This document shows, piece by piece, positions 51,875-61,219 of a stretch of 64,000 nucleotides of DNA (position 1 is its first letter; every line of letters begins with the position of its first letter). The position numbers and the translations under genes were made by a program. The notes beneath the pieces are model-generated. The model did not search any database. It saw only the letters and a list, made by a program, of their open reading frames with translations, and was not told where the DNA came from. The DNA comes from Flavobacterium keumense (GTDB lineage: Bacteria; Bacteroidota; Bacteroidia; Flavobacteriales; Flavobacteriaceae): positions 2,294,001 to 2,358,000 of the forward strand of contig NZ_CP092332.1 in the NCBI RefSeq assembly GCF_029866485.1, read 5' to 3'.

Positions 51875-53263
51875 ATGAAATACGATATTATAGTTTTAGG
51901 AAGTGGACCTGGAGGATATGTTACTGCCATCAGAGCCTCTCAATTAGGCTTTAAAGTAGCTGTAATCGAAAAAGAAAATCTAGGTGGAGTTTGCTTGAAC
52001 TGGGGATGTATCCCAACGAAAGCGTTACTTAAATCAGCTCAGGTTTTTGATTATTTAAAACACGCTTCTGATTACGGATTGACTGTTTCATCTTTTGATA
52101 AAGATTTCTCTGCGGTAGTAAACCGTTCAAGAGGAGTGGCTGAAGGAATGAGCAAAGGAGTGCAATTCTTGATGAAAAAGAATAAAATCGACGTTATTGA
52201 TGGTTTTGGTAAAATCAAACCAGGCAAAAAAGTAGATGTAACTGATAAAGACGGTAAAGTAACAGAATACAGCGCAGACCATATCATTTTGGCTACTGGA
52301 GCACGTTCTCGCGAATTACCAAACTTACCTCAAGATGGTGTAAAAGTAATTGGATACCGTCAAGCAATGACTTTGCCAAAACAACCAAAATCTATGATTA
52401 TCGTAGGTTCTGGAGCTATTGGAATTGAATTTGCACATTTTTACAACTCAATGGGAACAGAAGTGACTATTGTGGAATTCATGCCCAACATTGTTCCTGT
52501 TGAAGACGAAGACATTTCAAAACAGATGGAACGTTCTATGAAGAAAGCGGGTGTACATATTATGACCAATTCTTCTGTAGAAAAAGTTGATACTTCTGGA
52601 AAAGGCGTAAAAGCATTTGTTAAAACAGCTAAAGGAGAAGAAGTTTTAGAAGCTGATATTTTACTTTCTGCTGTTGGTATTAAAACTAATATTGAAAACA
52701 TCGGTTTAGAAGAAGTAGGTATTGCTACTGATAGAGATAAAATCTTAGTTAACGCTTACAATCAAACGAATATTCCTGGTTATTATGCCATTGGAGATAT
52801 TACTCCTGGGCAAGCTTTAGCTCACGTAGCTTCTGCTGAAGGTATTAATTGTGTGGAAAAAATCGCAGGATTACATGTTGAACCTATTGATTACGGAAAC
52901 ATTCCAGGTTGTACCTATGCTACTCCAGAAATTGCTTCTGTTGGTTTAACTGAAAAAGCAGCAAAAGAAAAAGGATACGAATTAAAAATTGGTAAGTTCC
53001 CTTTCTCAGCTTCAGGAAAAGCAAAAGCGGCAGGAGCGGCAGATGGTTTTGTAAAAGTAATTTTCGATGCCAAATACGGAGAATGGTTAGGATGTCATAT
53101 GATCGGTGCTGGAGTTACAGATATGATTGCAGAAGCGGTTGTAGCTCGTAAATTGGAAACAACAGGACACGAAATCTTAAAAGCAATTCACCCACACCCT
53201 ACTATGAGTGAAGCGGTAATGGAAGCTGTAGCAGATGCATACGGGGAAGTGATTCACTTGTAA
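51875..53263 (+). CDS. lpdA: Dihydrolipoyl dehydrogenase
   Basis: A 462-residue flavoprotein disulfide reductase, the E3 component of 2-oxoacid dehydrogenase complexes. The FAD motif is GSGPGGYVTA, the redox pair Cys40 and Cys45 lies in GGVCLNWGCIP, the NAD motif is VGSGAIGIEFA, and the C-terminal base is in HPHPTMSE. No E1 or E2 genes are adjacent, so it is a stand-alone lpd. A hairpin at 53286-53314 ends the unit. Confidence 0.95.
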   Translation: MKYDIIVLGSGPGGYVTAIRASQLGFKVAVIEKENLGGVCLNWGCIPTKALLKSAQVFDYLKHASDYGLTVSSFDKDFSAVVNRSRGVAEGMSKGVQFLMKKNKIDVIDGFGKIKPGKKVDVTDKDGKVTEYSADHIILATGARSRELPNLPQDGVKVIGYRQAMTLPKQPKSMIIVGSGAIGIEFAHFYNSMGTEVTIVEFMPNIVPVEDEDISKQMERSMKKAGVHIMTNSSVEKVDTSGKGVKAFVKTAKGEEVLEADILLSAVGIKTNIENIGLEEVGIATDRDKILVNAYNQTNIPGYYAIGDITPGQALAHVASAEGINCVEKIAGLHVEPIDYGNIPGCTYATPEIASVGLTEKAAKEKGYELKIGKFPFSASGKAKAAGAADGFVKVIFDAKYGEWLGCHMIGAGVTDMIAEAVVARKLETTGHEILKAIHPHPTMSEAVMEAVADAYGEVIHL

Positions 53264-53285
53264 TCAACACTTTTTGTTTATTATA

Positions 53286-53314
53286 AACCCCGTTGGAATA
53301 ATTTCTTCGGGGTT
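53286..53314 (+). terminator. Terminator after lpdA
   Basis: AACCCCG (53286-53292) pairs with CGGGGTT (53308-53314) with an inner GAA/TTC extension, followed by a T-run. Confidence 0.85.
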
Positions 53315-53359
53315 ATTTTTTTTAATTACCTTTATTCAACACAAATAAAAAATAACATT

Positions 53360-54274
53360 ATGCAATACAACAACATTTTAGAAACTATTGGCAACACGCC
53401 TCATATCAAAGTGAATCGCCTTTTTGGTGAGAACAAAAACATTTGGATTAAACTCGAACGTGCTAATCCCGGTGCAAGTATCAAAGACAGAATCGCATTA
53501 GCCATGATTGAAGATGCTGAAGCAAAAGGATTATTGCAAAAAGACAGCACCATTATTGAAGCCACTTCTGGCAATACTGGAATTGGTTTAGCCATGGTAG
53601 CAGCCGTAAAAGGGTATCGATTGATTTTGGTAATGCCTGAATCAATGTCGGTAGAACGAAGACGTTTAATGAGTATTTACGGTGCTGAATTTGTGCTTAC
53701 ACCTCGTGAAAAAGGAATGAAAGGCGCAATTGAAAAAGCACAAGAATTGACTGCTGAAATTCCTCACGCTTGGTCTCCACTTCAATTTGAAAATCCTGCT
53801 AATATTGAGGTACATAAAAAAACTACCGCGCAAGAAATCATCAAGGCTTTTCCTAACGGTCTAGACTATTTGATTACAGGCGTTGGAACAGGCGGACACA
53901 TAACAGGTTGTGCTGAAATTTTAAAAGCACATTTTCCTAACTTACAAGTATTTGCTGTAGAACCTGAAGCCTCACCTGTAATTAGTGGCGGCTCACCAGC
54001 TCCCCACCCTATTCAAGGTATTGGCGCTGGATTTATCCCAACTAATTTACATACTGAAGTATTGAACGAAACCATTCAAGTAAGCAAAGACGAGGCTTTT
54101 AACTATGCCCAAAGAGCCGCTAAAGAAGAAGGAATTTTATTAGGTATTTCATCGGGAGCCTCTTTAGCAGCTGTAGCCAAAAAAATAAGTGCGATTCCAG
54201 CAGATGCAACTGTACTTACTTTTTGCTATGACACGGGAGAGCGTTACTTGAGTATTGAAGGATTATTTGAATAA
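53360..54274 (+). CDS. cysM: Cysteine synthase CysM
   Basis: A 304-residue fold-type II PLP enzyme that makes cysteine from O-acetylserine and sulfide or thiosulfate. Lys42 in GASIKDRIA binds PLP, and [12 protein letters not shown] is the substrate loop. [10 protein letters not shown] and GISSGASL hold the phosphate cup. The opening [17 protein letters not shown] and the overall length fit CysM rather than CysK. It is monocistronic between two terminators. Confidence 0.92.
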   Translation: MQYNNILETIGNTPHIKVNRLFGENKNIWIKLERANPGASIKDRIALAMIEDAEAKGLLQKDSTIIEATSGNTGIGLAMVAAVKGYRLILVMPESMSVERRRLMSIYGAEFVLTPREKGMKGAIEKAQELTAEIPHAWSPLQFENPANIEVHKKTTAQEIIKAFPNGLDYLITGVGTGGHITGCAEILKAHFPNLQVFAVEPEASPVISGGSPAPHPIQGIGAGFIPTNLHTEVLNETIQVSKDEAFNYAQRAAKEEGILLGISSGASLAAVAKKISAIPADATVLTFCYDTGERYLSIEGLFE

Positions 54275-54296
54275 ATCTAACTATTCTATATAACAT

Positions 54297-54326
54297 AAAT
54301 CCGATTGTTAAAAAACAGTCGGATTT
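54297..54326 (+). terminator. Terminator after cysM
   Basis: AAATCCGA (54297-54304) pairs with TCGGATTT (54319-54326), followed by T's. Confidence 0.82.
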
Positions 54327-54423
54327 TTTATATTACAAATTCAGCTCTATTAAATGATTCGTAAAACATTATAAAAATTCCGTATCTTTCGTAGATATGA
54401 ATTAACCACTAACCTACCAAACT

Positions 54424-54870
54424 ATGAAATGGAAAGCTGCATTGAGTTTAATCATTTGCATTACCTCTTTTGCTTATTCTCAAAAAATAGATGAAGAATC
54501 CGCAATCAAAAAATTATTAGAAAAAGAATCCGCTACATGGCGCGCAAAAGATGTTGAAGGTCATAAAAAGTGTTGGCACATTCAACCTTATAGTAGAATC
54601 TTAGTCTCATTGCCTAATGGACAAACCATAGACGTTCCTCCTACGGCCATGCAAAATGAAAAACCAGAAAGTATGGGAAATGGTGGATTTGCAGTAAACT
54701 CCAATTACAAAATGAGCATCAACAAAAATAATGCTTGGGTAAGTCATGAAGAACTATCCACCGATGCAGAAGGTAAACGAACTTGGTCTTATGAAATTCG
54801 ACTATTAGAAAAAATCAAAGGGCAATGGAAACTAGTAGGACAATCACTTCATATTTATAAAAAAGAATAA
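54424..54870 (+). CDS. Exported NTF2/SnoaL-like small protein
   Basis: A 148-residue exported protein with signal peptide MKWKAALSLIICITSFAYSQ. The rest fits an NTF2-like cone (EESAIKKLLEKESATWRAKD near the start, and GQWKLVGQSLHIY at the end). No catalytic residues are evident. Proteins of this type in Flavobacteria are uncharacterised. A weak -7-like TATCTTTC lies at 54383-54390. Confidence 0.75.
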   Translation: MKWKAALSLIICITSFAYSQKIDEESAIKKLLEKESATWRAKDVEGHKKCWHIQPYSRILVSLPNGQTIDVPPTAMQNEKPESMGNGGFAVNSNYKMSINKNNAWVSHEELSTDAEGKRTWSYEIRLLEKIKGQWKLVGQSLHIYKKE

Positions 54871-54933
54871 TATAGTATCAAATTTATTCCTATTTTTATA
54901 CCAATTAGTGCCAATTAACTCCAAAATACAGTC

Positions 54934-56160
54934 ATGAAAATAGCTCTTTTTTCAAACGAATTTCCACCTCATATTTATGGTGGAGCCGGTGTACACATTG
55001 ATTTTTTAAGTCAAGAATTGGCCAAATTAGGCGAAATAGAAGTCCGTTGTTTTGGAGAGCAATCGGAGAATAATGCGAATATGCATATACAAGGCATTAG
55101 CGCTTGTTTGAACAAAATGGAAGAACCTTCCAATTCGCATATCAAAATGTTTCATAATTTGAGTCGAAATGTGGAAATGTCGCAAGCTACTCCTCAAGCA
55201 GACATTATTCATTGCCACACTTGGTACACGCATTTGGCAGGCGTTTTCACTCGCGAATTATTACAAGTTCCATTGATTTTAACTACACACAGTTTAGAAA
55301 CACATCGTCCTTGGAAAGTGGAGCAATTAGGCAACGGTTATTTTCTGTCCCGTTGGATTGAAGATACCGCTTACAAAACTGCCGACGGTGTCATAGCGGT
55401 AAGCGAACAAATGAAACAGGATGTTATCGAAGCCTATAATGTAGCTCCCGAAAAAGTAACGGTGATTCACAACGGTATTGATCCTGAATTTTACCAACCT
55501 ACATTTGACCAGAGCCTTTTGTTAGAATACGGCATCAATCCTAACATTCCTTTTGTTTTATTTGTGGGACGAATCACCCGTCAAAAAGGCATTTCGCAAC
55601 TCATCAATGCTGCAAAGTATTTCACTCCAAATTGCCAAGTTGTACTTTGTGCTGGAGCGCCAGACACCCCCGAAATTGCAGCTGAAACAGAAGCTTTAAT
55701 CAGTGAATTACAATCGCAACGAGAAGGTGTTATCTTAATTTCAGAAATGCTACCTCGCGAAAAAATAAAAGTACTTTATAGTCATGCTCGAGTGTTTGCC
55801 TGCCCTTCTTTATACGAACCTTTTGGTATCATCAATTTAGAAGCAATGTCTTGCGAAACTCCCGTTGTTGGGAGTGCTGTTGGAGGTATTCCTGAAATCA
55901 TCGTGGAAGGTGAAACAGGTCATTTAATTCCGCTAGAAAGTGTTTCGAGAACCGATTTTAATCCGGCTCGACCTGAAGAATTCCAAAAACAATTTGCGGC
56001 AAAAATTAATATTATACTTGAAAATGAGACTTTGGCTATCCAAATGGGAAAAGCAGGTCGCAAAAGAGTTTTAGAAAAATTCAGCTGGGAATCTATTGCT
56101 AAAACAACTTTCAACTATTATCAAGAAGTAATCAATCGCTTTGAAAAAGAAAAAGCGTAA
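54934..56160 (+). CDS. GT-B glycosyltransferase, actinobacterial-type glycogen synthase (GlgA/GlgM)
   Basis: A 408-residue GT4-type retaining glycosyltransferase resembling the Corynebacterium-family glycogen synthase. Motifs are NEFPPHIYGGAGVHI, HCHTWYTHLAG, VIHNGIDPEFY, FVGRITRQKGI and the nucleotide-sugar Glu motif PSLYEPFGIINLEAM. In actinobacteria such enzymes (GlgM) make maltose-1-phosphate from ADP-glucose; here the product could be that or glycogen. No glgC, glgB or glgE neighbour is in the window, so the precise role is open. Confidence 0.85.
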   Translation: MKIALFSNEFPPHIYGGAGVHIDFLSQELAKLGEIEVRCFGEQSENNANMHIQGISACLNKMEEPSNSHIKMFHNLSRNVEMSQATPQADIIHCHTWYTHLAGVFTRELLQVPLILTTHSLETHRPWKVEQLGNGYFLSRWIEDTAYKTADGVIAVSEQMKQDVIEAYNVAPEKVTVIHNGIDPEFYQPTFDQSLLLEYGINPNIPFVLFVGRITRQKGISQLINAAKYFTPNCQVVLCAGAPDTPEIAAETEALISELQSQREGVILISEMLPREKIKVLYSHARVFACPSLYEPFGIINLEAMSCETPVVGSAVGGIPEIIVEGETGHLIPLESVSRTDFNPARPEEFQKQFAAKINIILENETLAIQMGKAGRKRVLEKFSWESIAKTTFNYYQEVINRFEKEKA

Positions 56161-56173
56161 AAACTTATCTTTG
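56141..56173 (+). promoter_or_regulatory. Promoter TTG-N22-TATCTTTG for pepT
   Basis: TTG (56141-56143) in the 3' end of the glycosyltransferase gene and TATCTTTG (56166-56173) are 22 bases apart. The box lies 17 bases before the pepT start. Confidence 0.55.
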
Positions 56174-56190
56174 TTTAAAATTACAATTTC

Positions 56191-57429
56191 ATGCAACATA
56201 TCATAGATCGATTCATCAGTTATGTCACTATTGACACCGAATCTGACCCTAATTCAACAACTACACCAAGTACCCAAAAACAATGGGATTTGGCCAATAA
56301 ACTAGTCGAAGAACTAAAAAAAATTGGACTTCAAGATGTAAGTATTGATGACAAAGCCTATATCATGGCAACACTTCCTAGTAATGTAGAACATGAAGTA
56401 CCTACTATTGGATTTATTTCCCATTTTGATACTTCTCCTGATTTTTCGGGTGCCAATGTAAAACCACAAGTCATAAAAAATTATGATGGTGGAGATATAG
56501 TATTAAATGCAGATAAAAACATTGTTTTGTCTCCAAAATATTTCAAAGATTTAGTACAATACAAAGGACAAACCTTAATCACTACAGACGGAACTACTCT
56601 TTTAGGTGCCGATGACAAAGCTGGAATTACTGAAATTATTACGGCTATGGAATACCTTATTCAACATCCTGAAATCAAACACGGTAAAATACGAATTGGT
56701 TTCACCCCAGATGAAGAAATTGGACGTGGAGCGCATCATTTTGATGTAGAAAAATTTGGCGCTGATTGGGCCTACACTATGGACGGAAGTCAAGTGGGAG
56801 AATTAGAATATGAAAATTTTAATGCGGCTGGAGCCAAAATTACGTTCAAAGGAAAAAGTGTGCATCCAGGCTACGCCAAAGGAAAAATGATTAACTCGAT
56901 GCTGATTGCTAATGAATTTATCAATGCATTACCTAAAGGTGAAACTCCCGAAGAAACCAGAGGTTATGAAGGTTTTTTCCATGTACATCATCTCAACGGA
57001 AGTATTGAAGAAACCGTGGTAGAATTAATTATTCGTGATCATAATAAAAAGAAGTTTGAAAAACGCAAAGCTTTAATTACAAAAATCACACACAAAATCA
57101 ATAAAAAGTTTGCCAAACAATTTGGAGAAGACATCGCCGTTGCTGAAGTAAATGACCAATACTACAATATGAAAGAAAAAGTGTTACCCGTAAAACACAT
57201 TGTAGATATTGCTGAGAAAGCAATGAAAGAATTAGGAATTAAACCCCTTATCAAACCCATCCGTGGCGGAACTGATGGTTCTCAACTGTCCTACAAAGGA
57301 TTGCCATGCCCTAATATTTTTGCTGGCGGACATAACTTTCATGGAAAGTATGAATATGTTCCTGTTGAAAGCATTCAAAAAGCAATCAATGTCATTGTTA
57401 AAATTGCTGAACTAACTGCTCAACAATAA
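56191..57429 (+). CDS. pepT: Peptidase T (tripeptidase)
   Basis: A 412-residue M20B metallopeptidase that releases the N-terminal residue from tripeptides in the cytoplasm. The first zinc motif is SHFDTSPD (His78, Asp80). GADDKAG holds the bridging Asp, TPDEEIGRG the catalytic and ligand Glu, and [13 protein letters not shown] the dimerisation-site residues. Its 30-base gap from the glycosyltransferase gene and its own promoter suggest partial coupling. A bidirectional hairpin follows. Confidence 0.95.
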   Translation: MQHIIDRFISYVTIDTESDPNSTTTPSTQKQWDLANKLVEELKKIGLQDVSIDDKAYIMATLPSNVEHEVPTIGFISHFDTSPDFSGANVKPQVIKNYDGGDIVLNADKNIVLSPKYFKDLVQYKGQTLITTDGTTLLGADDKAGITEIITAMEYLIQHPEIKHGKIRIGFTPDEEIGRGAHHFDVEKFGADWAYTMDGSQVGELEYENFNAAGAKITFKGKSVHPGYAKGKMINSMLIANEFINALPKGETPEETRGYEGFFHVHHLNGSIEETVVELIIRDHNKKKFEKRKALITKITHKINKKFAKQFGEDIAVAEVNDQYYNMKEKVLPVKHIVDIAEKAMKELGIKPLIKPIRGGTDGSQLSYKGLPCPNIFAGGHNFHGKYEYVPVESIQKAINVIVKIAELTAQQ

Positions 57430-57436
57430 TTCAACA

Positions 57437-57475
57437 AAAAAAGAGAGTGCCTATATTTAAGACACTCTCTTTTTT
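57437..57475. terminator. Bidirectional terminator between pepT and yajC
   Basis: GAGAGTG (57443-57449) pairs with CACTCTC (57463-57469). The flanking A and T runs extend the stem. Confidence 0.85.
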
Positions 57476-57491
57476 AGTATAAATTCTAAAA

Positions 57492-57764
57492 CTATTTTTT
57501 ATTCAAAGCAGCACTCATTTCCATTGAAATAGCTGATCGCTCCATTTTCAATTTCCCTGACATCGTTTCTACTACCACAGTAGTTTCTGCTAATTCCGCA
57601 ATTTTACCGTGAAGACCACTTTTAGTAATGATTTTATCCCCTATTTTCAAGCTACTTTCAAATTCTTTCTCCGCTTTTGCTCTTTTTTGTTGTGGTCGAA
57701 TCATGAAAAAATAGATTACTACAAACATTAATAAGAACGGCGCAAATTGACTTAATTGTCCCAT
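57492..57764 (-). CDS. yajC: Preprotein translocase subunit YajC
   Basis: A 90-residue protein with one N-terminal span (FLLMFVVIYFFMI) followed by RPQQKRAKAEKEFESSLK and GDKIITKSGLHGKI, the diagnostic YajC pattern. It is an accessory part of the Sec translocon with SecDF. It lies 33 bases after nusB on the minus strand, so the two form an operon. Confidence 0.95.
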   Translation of the reverse strand: MGQLSQFAPFLLMFVVIYFFMIRPQQKRAKAEKEFESSLKIGDKIITKSGLHGKIAELAETTVVVETMSGKLKMERSAISMEMSAALNKK

Positions 57765-57797
57765 AATTTTATTTTATTTTATTTTTTGTTACACGTA

Positions 57798-58742
57798 TTA
57801 CATCAAGCCTCTTCCAGCTTTGATCATTTTTTTATTCGTTTGAAATTCTTTTACTAAATTATCTAAAATTCCGTTGATAAAAATACTACTCTTTGGAGTA
57901 GAATATTCTTTAGCCAGTTCTAAATATTCGTTCAAGGTTACTTTTACCGGAATTGATGGAAATTTCAACAATTCGCAAATCGCCATTTTAAGAATAATTG
58001 TATCAATTTCAGCAATACGATCCATATCCCAATTAGGTGTTTTAGAATCAAATTCTTTAGCTAATTCTTTTTCGTTCAAAACCGTTTTCCTAAACAAGTC
58101 TTTAGCAAAATCTTTGTCTTCAGCGTCTTTAAACAATTTTGGCACTCTAAAACTATCGTCATCTGCTGATTGTATCGCTTTCAATTGTTTAACAATATGC
58201 GTATTTACAACCGGAATATCGTCAATCCAAGTTAACTTATCATCCTCTAAATACTCGTATAACTTTTCGTTTGGAACAATAATTTCAGAGAAAACATCAA
58301 TCACAAATTGTTTGTCTTCTTCAAAAGTATTGACCGTATTACTCATGTATTTCGCATACAATTTACTTTCTTTCAACGAAGTTAAAAGTAAATTAATATA
58401 ATCATCATGAATATTCCAATTGGTAATTTTTCTGTTTTCCAAAGCAATACTCAACGAATTATTGTCTTCCAATAATTGAAAAATAGTATTATTAATGAAT
58501 TTGTTGTTGGGATTTCGTTCTTCTGGAGTAGCCAAATGTTTTTGACTAGATAAGTGTAAAAAGACCTTTTCTTTTTTTGCCATTTCAATTAAAGAAGAAA
58601 GCATAATCAGGTATAAATCTTGAATAGCATCGATGCTGTAAAATAGAAATTTTTCTTGACCTTCTATATTATCCGAACCGTTTTGGTGCATCGCATAAAT
58701 GGATTGCATAACCTTAACGCGAATGTGTCTTCTATTTACCAC
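57798..58742 (-). CDS. nusB: Transcription antitermination factor NusB, long form
   Basis: A 314-residue protein, about twice the length of E. coli NusB. It begins NRRHIRVKVMQSIYAMHQ, as in other Bacteroidota. The C-terminal helical NusB core (about 180-310) includes DMDRIAEIDTIILKMAICEL, LNEYLELAKEYSTPKS and FINGILDNLV. It binds boxA RNA with NusE in rRNA transcription. The extra N-terminal helical part has no known role. yajC follows in the same operon. Confidence 0.92.
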   Translation of the reverse strand: MVNRRHIRVKVMQSIYAMHQNGSDNIEGQEKFLFYSIDAIQDLYLIMLSSLIEMAKKEKVFLHLSSQKHLATPEERNPNNKFINNTIFQLLEDNNSLSIALENRKITNWNIHDDYINLLLTSLKESKLYAKYMSNTVNTFEEDKQFVIDVFSEIIVPNEKLYEYLEDDKLTWIDDIPVVNTHIVKQLKAIQSADDDSFRVPKLFKDAEDKDFAKDLFRKTVLNEKELAKEFDSKTPNWDMDRIAEIDTIILKMAICELLKFPSIPVKVTLNEYLELAKEYSTPKSSIFINGILDNLVKEFQTNKKMIKAGRGLM

Positions 58743-58771
58743 TTTGTAAGAACTTTTAATAAATTAGACTG

Positions 58772-58779
58772 CAAAAGTA
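58772..58779 (-). promoter_or_regulatory. -7 box TACTTTTG for nusB-yajC
   Basis: A full TAnnTTTG match on the minus strand, 29 bases before the nusB start. Confidence 0.5.
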
Positions 58780-58900
58780 GGCATTTCATCCCTTAAAATA
58801 AAATTTAAATTCTTTTTTTAAACCTAAAAAAAGTCCGTTGTAAATCACCTATTTAATAGATAACTCATATTTTAACATCCGATTATTCTTTTTATTCCTG

Positions 58901-58908
58901 TATATTTG
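58901..58908 (+). promoter_or_regulatory. -7 box TATATTTG
   Basis: A full match, 24 bases before ATG 58933. It overlaps the longer in-frame TTG start at 58906, which I reject. Confidence 0.5.
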
Positions 58909-58932
58909 CTGAGCAAAAAGAGCAGCGATACA

Positions 58933-60711
58933 ATGAAAGAATTAGGTTATTTAAATAAGTATTTCATCAAATATAAATTTAGTTTTTTACTAGGTATTGC
59001 AATTACTATTATTGCACAATTCTTTTCGTTATACACTCCTAAACTTATTAGTAAATCTCTTGCAGCTATTGAAGAATTTGATACACTTTCAGATTCCAAA
59101 AAAGCTTCAGCAACACTATTATCTCATTTTAAAAGTGAGTTAGTTACAAATATTCTATTAATTATTGGCACCACTATTATTGCGGGTTTTTTGACTTTTT
59201 TAATGCGTCAAACATTAATTGTAATGTCACGTCATATTGAATTTGATCTTAAAAACGAAGTCTTCAGACAATACGAAAATCTCTCGCAACAGTTCTACAA
59301 ACAAAACAGAACAGGAGATTTAATGAACCGAATTAGTGAGGATGTTTCCAAAGTGAGAATGTATGTTGGACCTGCTGTTATGTACACCATCAATACTTTT
59401 ATTCGCTTTGCCATTGTAATTGCGTACATGTATAATGTATCCCCTCGATTGACATTATACACCCTTTTACCTTTGCCAATTTTATCATATACCATTTTCA
59501 AACTCAGTTCGGAAATCAATAAAAGGAGTACTACTTTTCAGCAATATTTATCGAAAGTGTCTAGTTTTACTCAAGAAATTTTCTCCGGAATTCGAGTAAT
59601 TAAAGCCTATTCTTTAGAAAATCAACACCAAAACAATATGATTGATTTGGCTAACGAAAGTAAAAACAAAAGTTTGGATTTAGCTCGAGTACAATCCCTA
59701 TTTGGTCCATTAATGATGGCTTTGATTGGAATTAGCAACTTAGTGGTAATCTATTTTGGAGGACTGATGTACATGGAAGGTACTATCAAAAGTATTGGTA
59801 CCATTGCCGAATTTATCCTGTATGTCAATATGTTAACTTGGCCGGTAGCCTCTTTAGGATGGGTCTCGTCTATGGTACAAGAAGCCGAAGCTTCGCAAAA
59901 ACGTTTGAACGAGTTCCTGAAAATTGAACCTGAAATCAAAAACGCTAACCCAAATCATTCGACTATCGAAGGAAGTATTACTTTCAACAACGTAAGTTAC
60001 ACCTACGAGGATACTAATATTAAAGCCATTCAAAACATTTCGTTTTCTGTAAAAAAAGGACAAACGTTAGCTATTTTAGGCAAAACAGGCGCTGGGAAAT
60101 CGACTATTCTTTCATTAATTTCAAGACTTCATGATGTAACCGAGGGAGAAATTACTATTGATGGAAGTCCAATACAAGCACTTAATTTATACGATTTAAG
60201 AAACAGTATCGGGATTGTTCCTCAGGATGCATTCCTATTTTCGGACAGTATCAAAAACAACATCAAATTTGGTAAAGAAGATGCCTCTGATTCAGAAATT
60301 GAATCGGCTGCAAAAAGTGCGGTAGTCCATGCTAACATAATAGGTTTCAACAACCAATACGACACTATTTTAGGCGAAAGAGGAATAACACTTTCTGGTG
60401 GTCAAAAACAACGCGTATCGATTGCAAGAGCTATTATTAAAAATCCTCCTATTCTACTTTTTGACGATTGCTTGTCTGCTGTTGACACCGAAACCGAAGA
60501 AGCTATTTTGAATAACTTAAACGAAATTTGTAAGAACAAAACAACAATTATAGTTAGCCACAGAGTTTCTTCTGCTAAAAATGCTGATCAAATTATTGTT
60601 ATTGACGAAGGTAAAATTATCCAACAAGGTTCTCATAATCAACTAATAAATCAAGAAGGATATTATGCCGAATTGTATTTGAAACAACTTTCAGAAAAAG
60701 AATTGCTATAA
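58933..60711 (+). CDS. ABC exporter with Asp in place of the catalytic Glu
   Basis: A 592-residue half-transporter with six spans and one ATPase domain. Walker A is GKTGAGKST, the signature is LSGGQKQRVSIARA and the switch His is in VSHRVSS. After Walker B the sequence is LLFDDCLSAVD: the residue that is normally the catalytic Glu is Asp (codon 60466-60468), as in the degenerate half of heterodimeric exporters. No partner half-transporter is adjacent, so it may pair with a distant gene or act as a slow homodimer. The substrate is unknown. Confidence 0.9.
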   Translation: MKELGYLNKYFIKYKFSFLLGIAITIIAQFFSLYTPKLISKSLAAIEEFDTLSDSKKASATLLSHFKSELVTNILLIIGTTIIAGFLTFLMRQTLIVMSRHIEFDLKNEVFRQYENLSQQFYKQNRTGDLMNRISEDVSKVRMYVGPAVMYTINTFIRFAIVIAYMYNVSPRLTLYTLLPLPILSYTIFKLSSEINKRSTTFQQYLSKVSSFTQEIFSGIRVIKAYSLENQHQNNMIDLANESKNKSLDLARVQSLFGPLMMALIGISNLVVIYFGGLMYMEGTIKSIGTIAEFILYVNMLTWPVASLGWVSSMVQEAEASQKRLNEFLKIEPEIKNANPNHSTIEGSITFNNVSYTYEDTNIKAIQNISFSVKKGQTLAILGKTGAGKSTILSLISRLHDVTEGEITIDGSPIQALNLYDLRNSIGIVPQDAFLFSDSIKNNIKFGKEDASDSEIESAAKSAVVHANIIGFNNQYDTILGERGITLSGGQKQRVSIARAIIKNPPILLFDDCLSAVDTETEEAILNNLNEICKNKTTIIVSHRVSSAKNADQIIVIDEGKIIQQGSHNQLINQEGYYAELYLKQLSEKELL

Positions 60712-60780
60712 TTTTTTTGATTTATCAAATTATTTTTTCATTTTTGAATACCATATAAACCCTAAAATGAAGAACGGATT

Positions 60781-61164
60781 ATGAGAGAAAATGACCTATT
60801 AGAAAAAGAAGAAATATTTTCAAAAGTTTTAAGAGCTGGCAGAAGAACTTATTTCTTTGATGTAAGAGCTACTAAAGCGGATGATTATTACATCACAATC
60901 ACCGAAAGTAAAAAGTTCACAGAAGAGGATGGTTCTTTCCACTTCAAAAAGCATAAAATTTATTTGTACAAAGAAGATTTTGCAGCTTTTACTGAAATTC
61001 TTGGCGAGATGACTTCGTATGTTTTAAATAACAAAGGAGAAGAAGTAATTTCAGAAAGACATCAAAAAGATTTCAAAAAAGAACCTATTTCTGCAGAAGA
61101 TACTGATGATGCAATTACTCCTAAAGTAACTAATTTCACAGACATCGACTTTGACGATATTTAA
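60781..61164 (+). CDS. DUF3276 (PUR-alpha-like) nucleic-acid-binding protein
   Basis: A 127-residue protein of the DUF3276 family, which has the Whirly-like fold of eukaryotic PUR-alpha. Visible are SKVLRAGRRTYFFDVRATK, YYITITESKKF and KHKIYLYKEDF, then an acidic tail (TDIDFDDI). Homologues in Bacteroides and Borrelia bind DNA or RNA. It lies 69 bases after the ABC exporter gene and ends at a bidirectional hairpin. Confidence 0.9.
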   Translation: MRENDLLEKEEIFSKVLRAGRRTYFFDVRATKADDYYITITESKKFTEEDGSFHFKKHKIYLYKEDFAAFTEILGEMTSYVLNNKGEEVISERHQKDFKKEPISAEDTDDAITPKVTNFTDIDFDDI

Positions 61165-61181
61165 TCAGATTAACATGAAAT

Positions 61182-61213
61182 AAAAGCCCAAAATTTTTTG
61201 ATTTTGGGCTTTT
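61182..61213. terminator. Bidirectional terminator after DUF3276 gene
   Basis: A perfect 13-bp stem AAAAGCCCAAAAT pairs with ATTTTGGGCTTTT around a short T-rich loop. It stands between convergent genes. Confidence 0.9.
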
Positions 61214-61219
61214 ATTTAT

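Noticed and set aside
57874..58401. A 175-codon open frame antisense to nusB
   Set aside because: It is Ser/Leu-rich low-complexity sequence, the shadow expected from the Glu/Lys/Asp codons of nusB.
49986..60711. The two ABC exporters as halves of one heterodimer
   Set aside because: They are more than 7 kb apart with unrelated genes between, and the first keeps a full catalytic Glu and can work alone.
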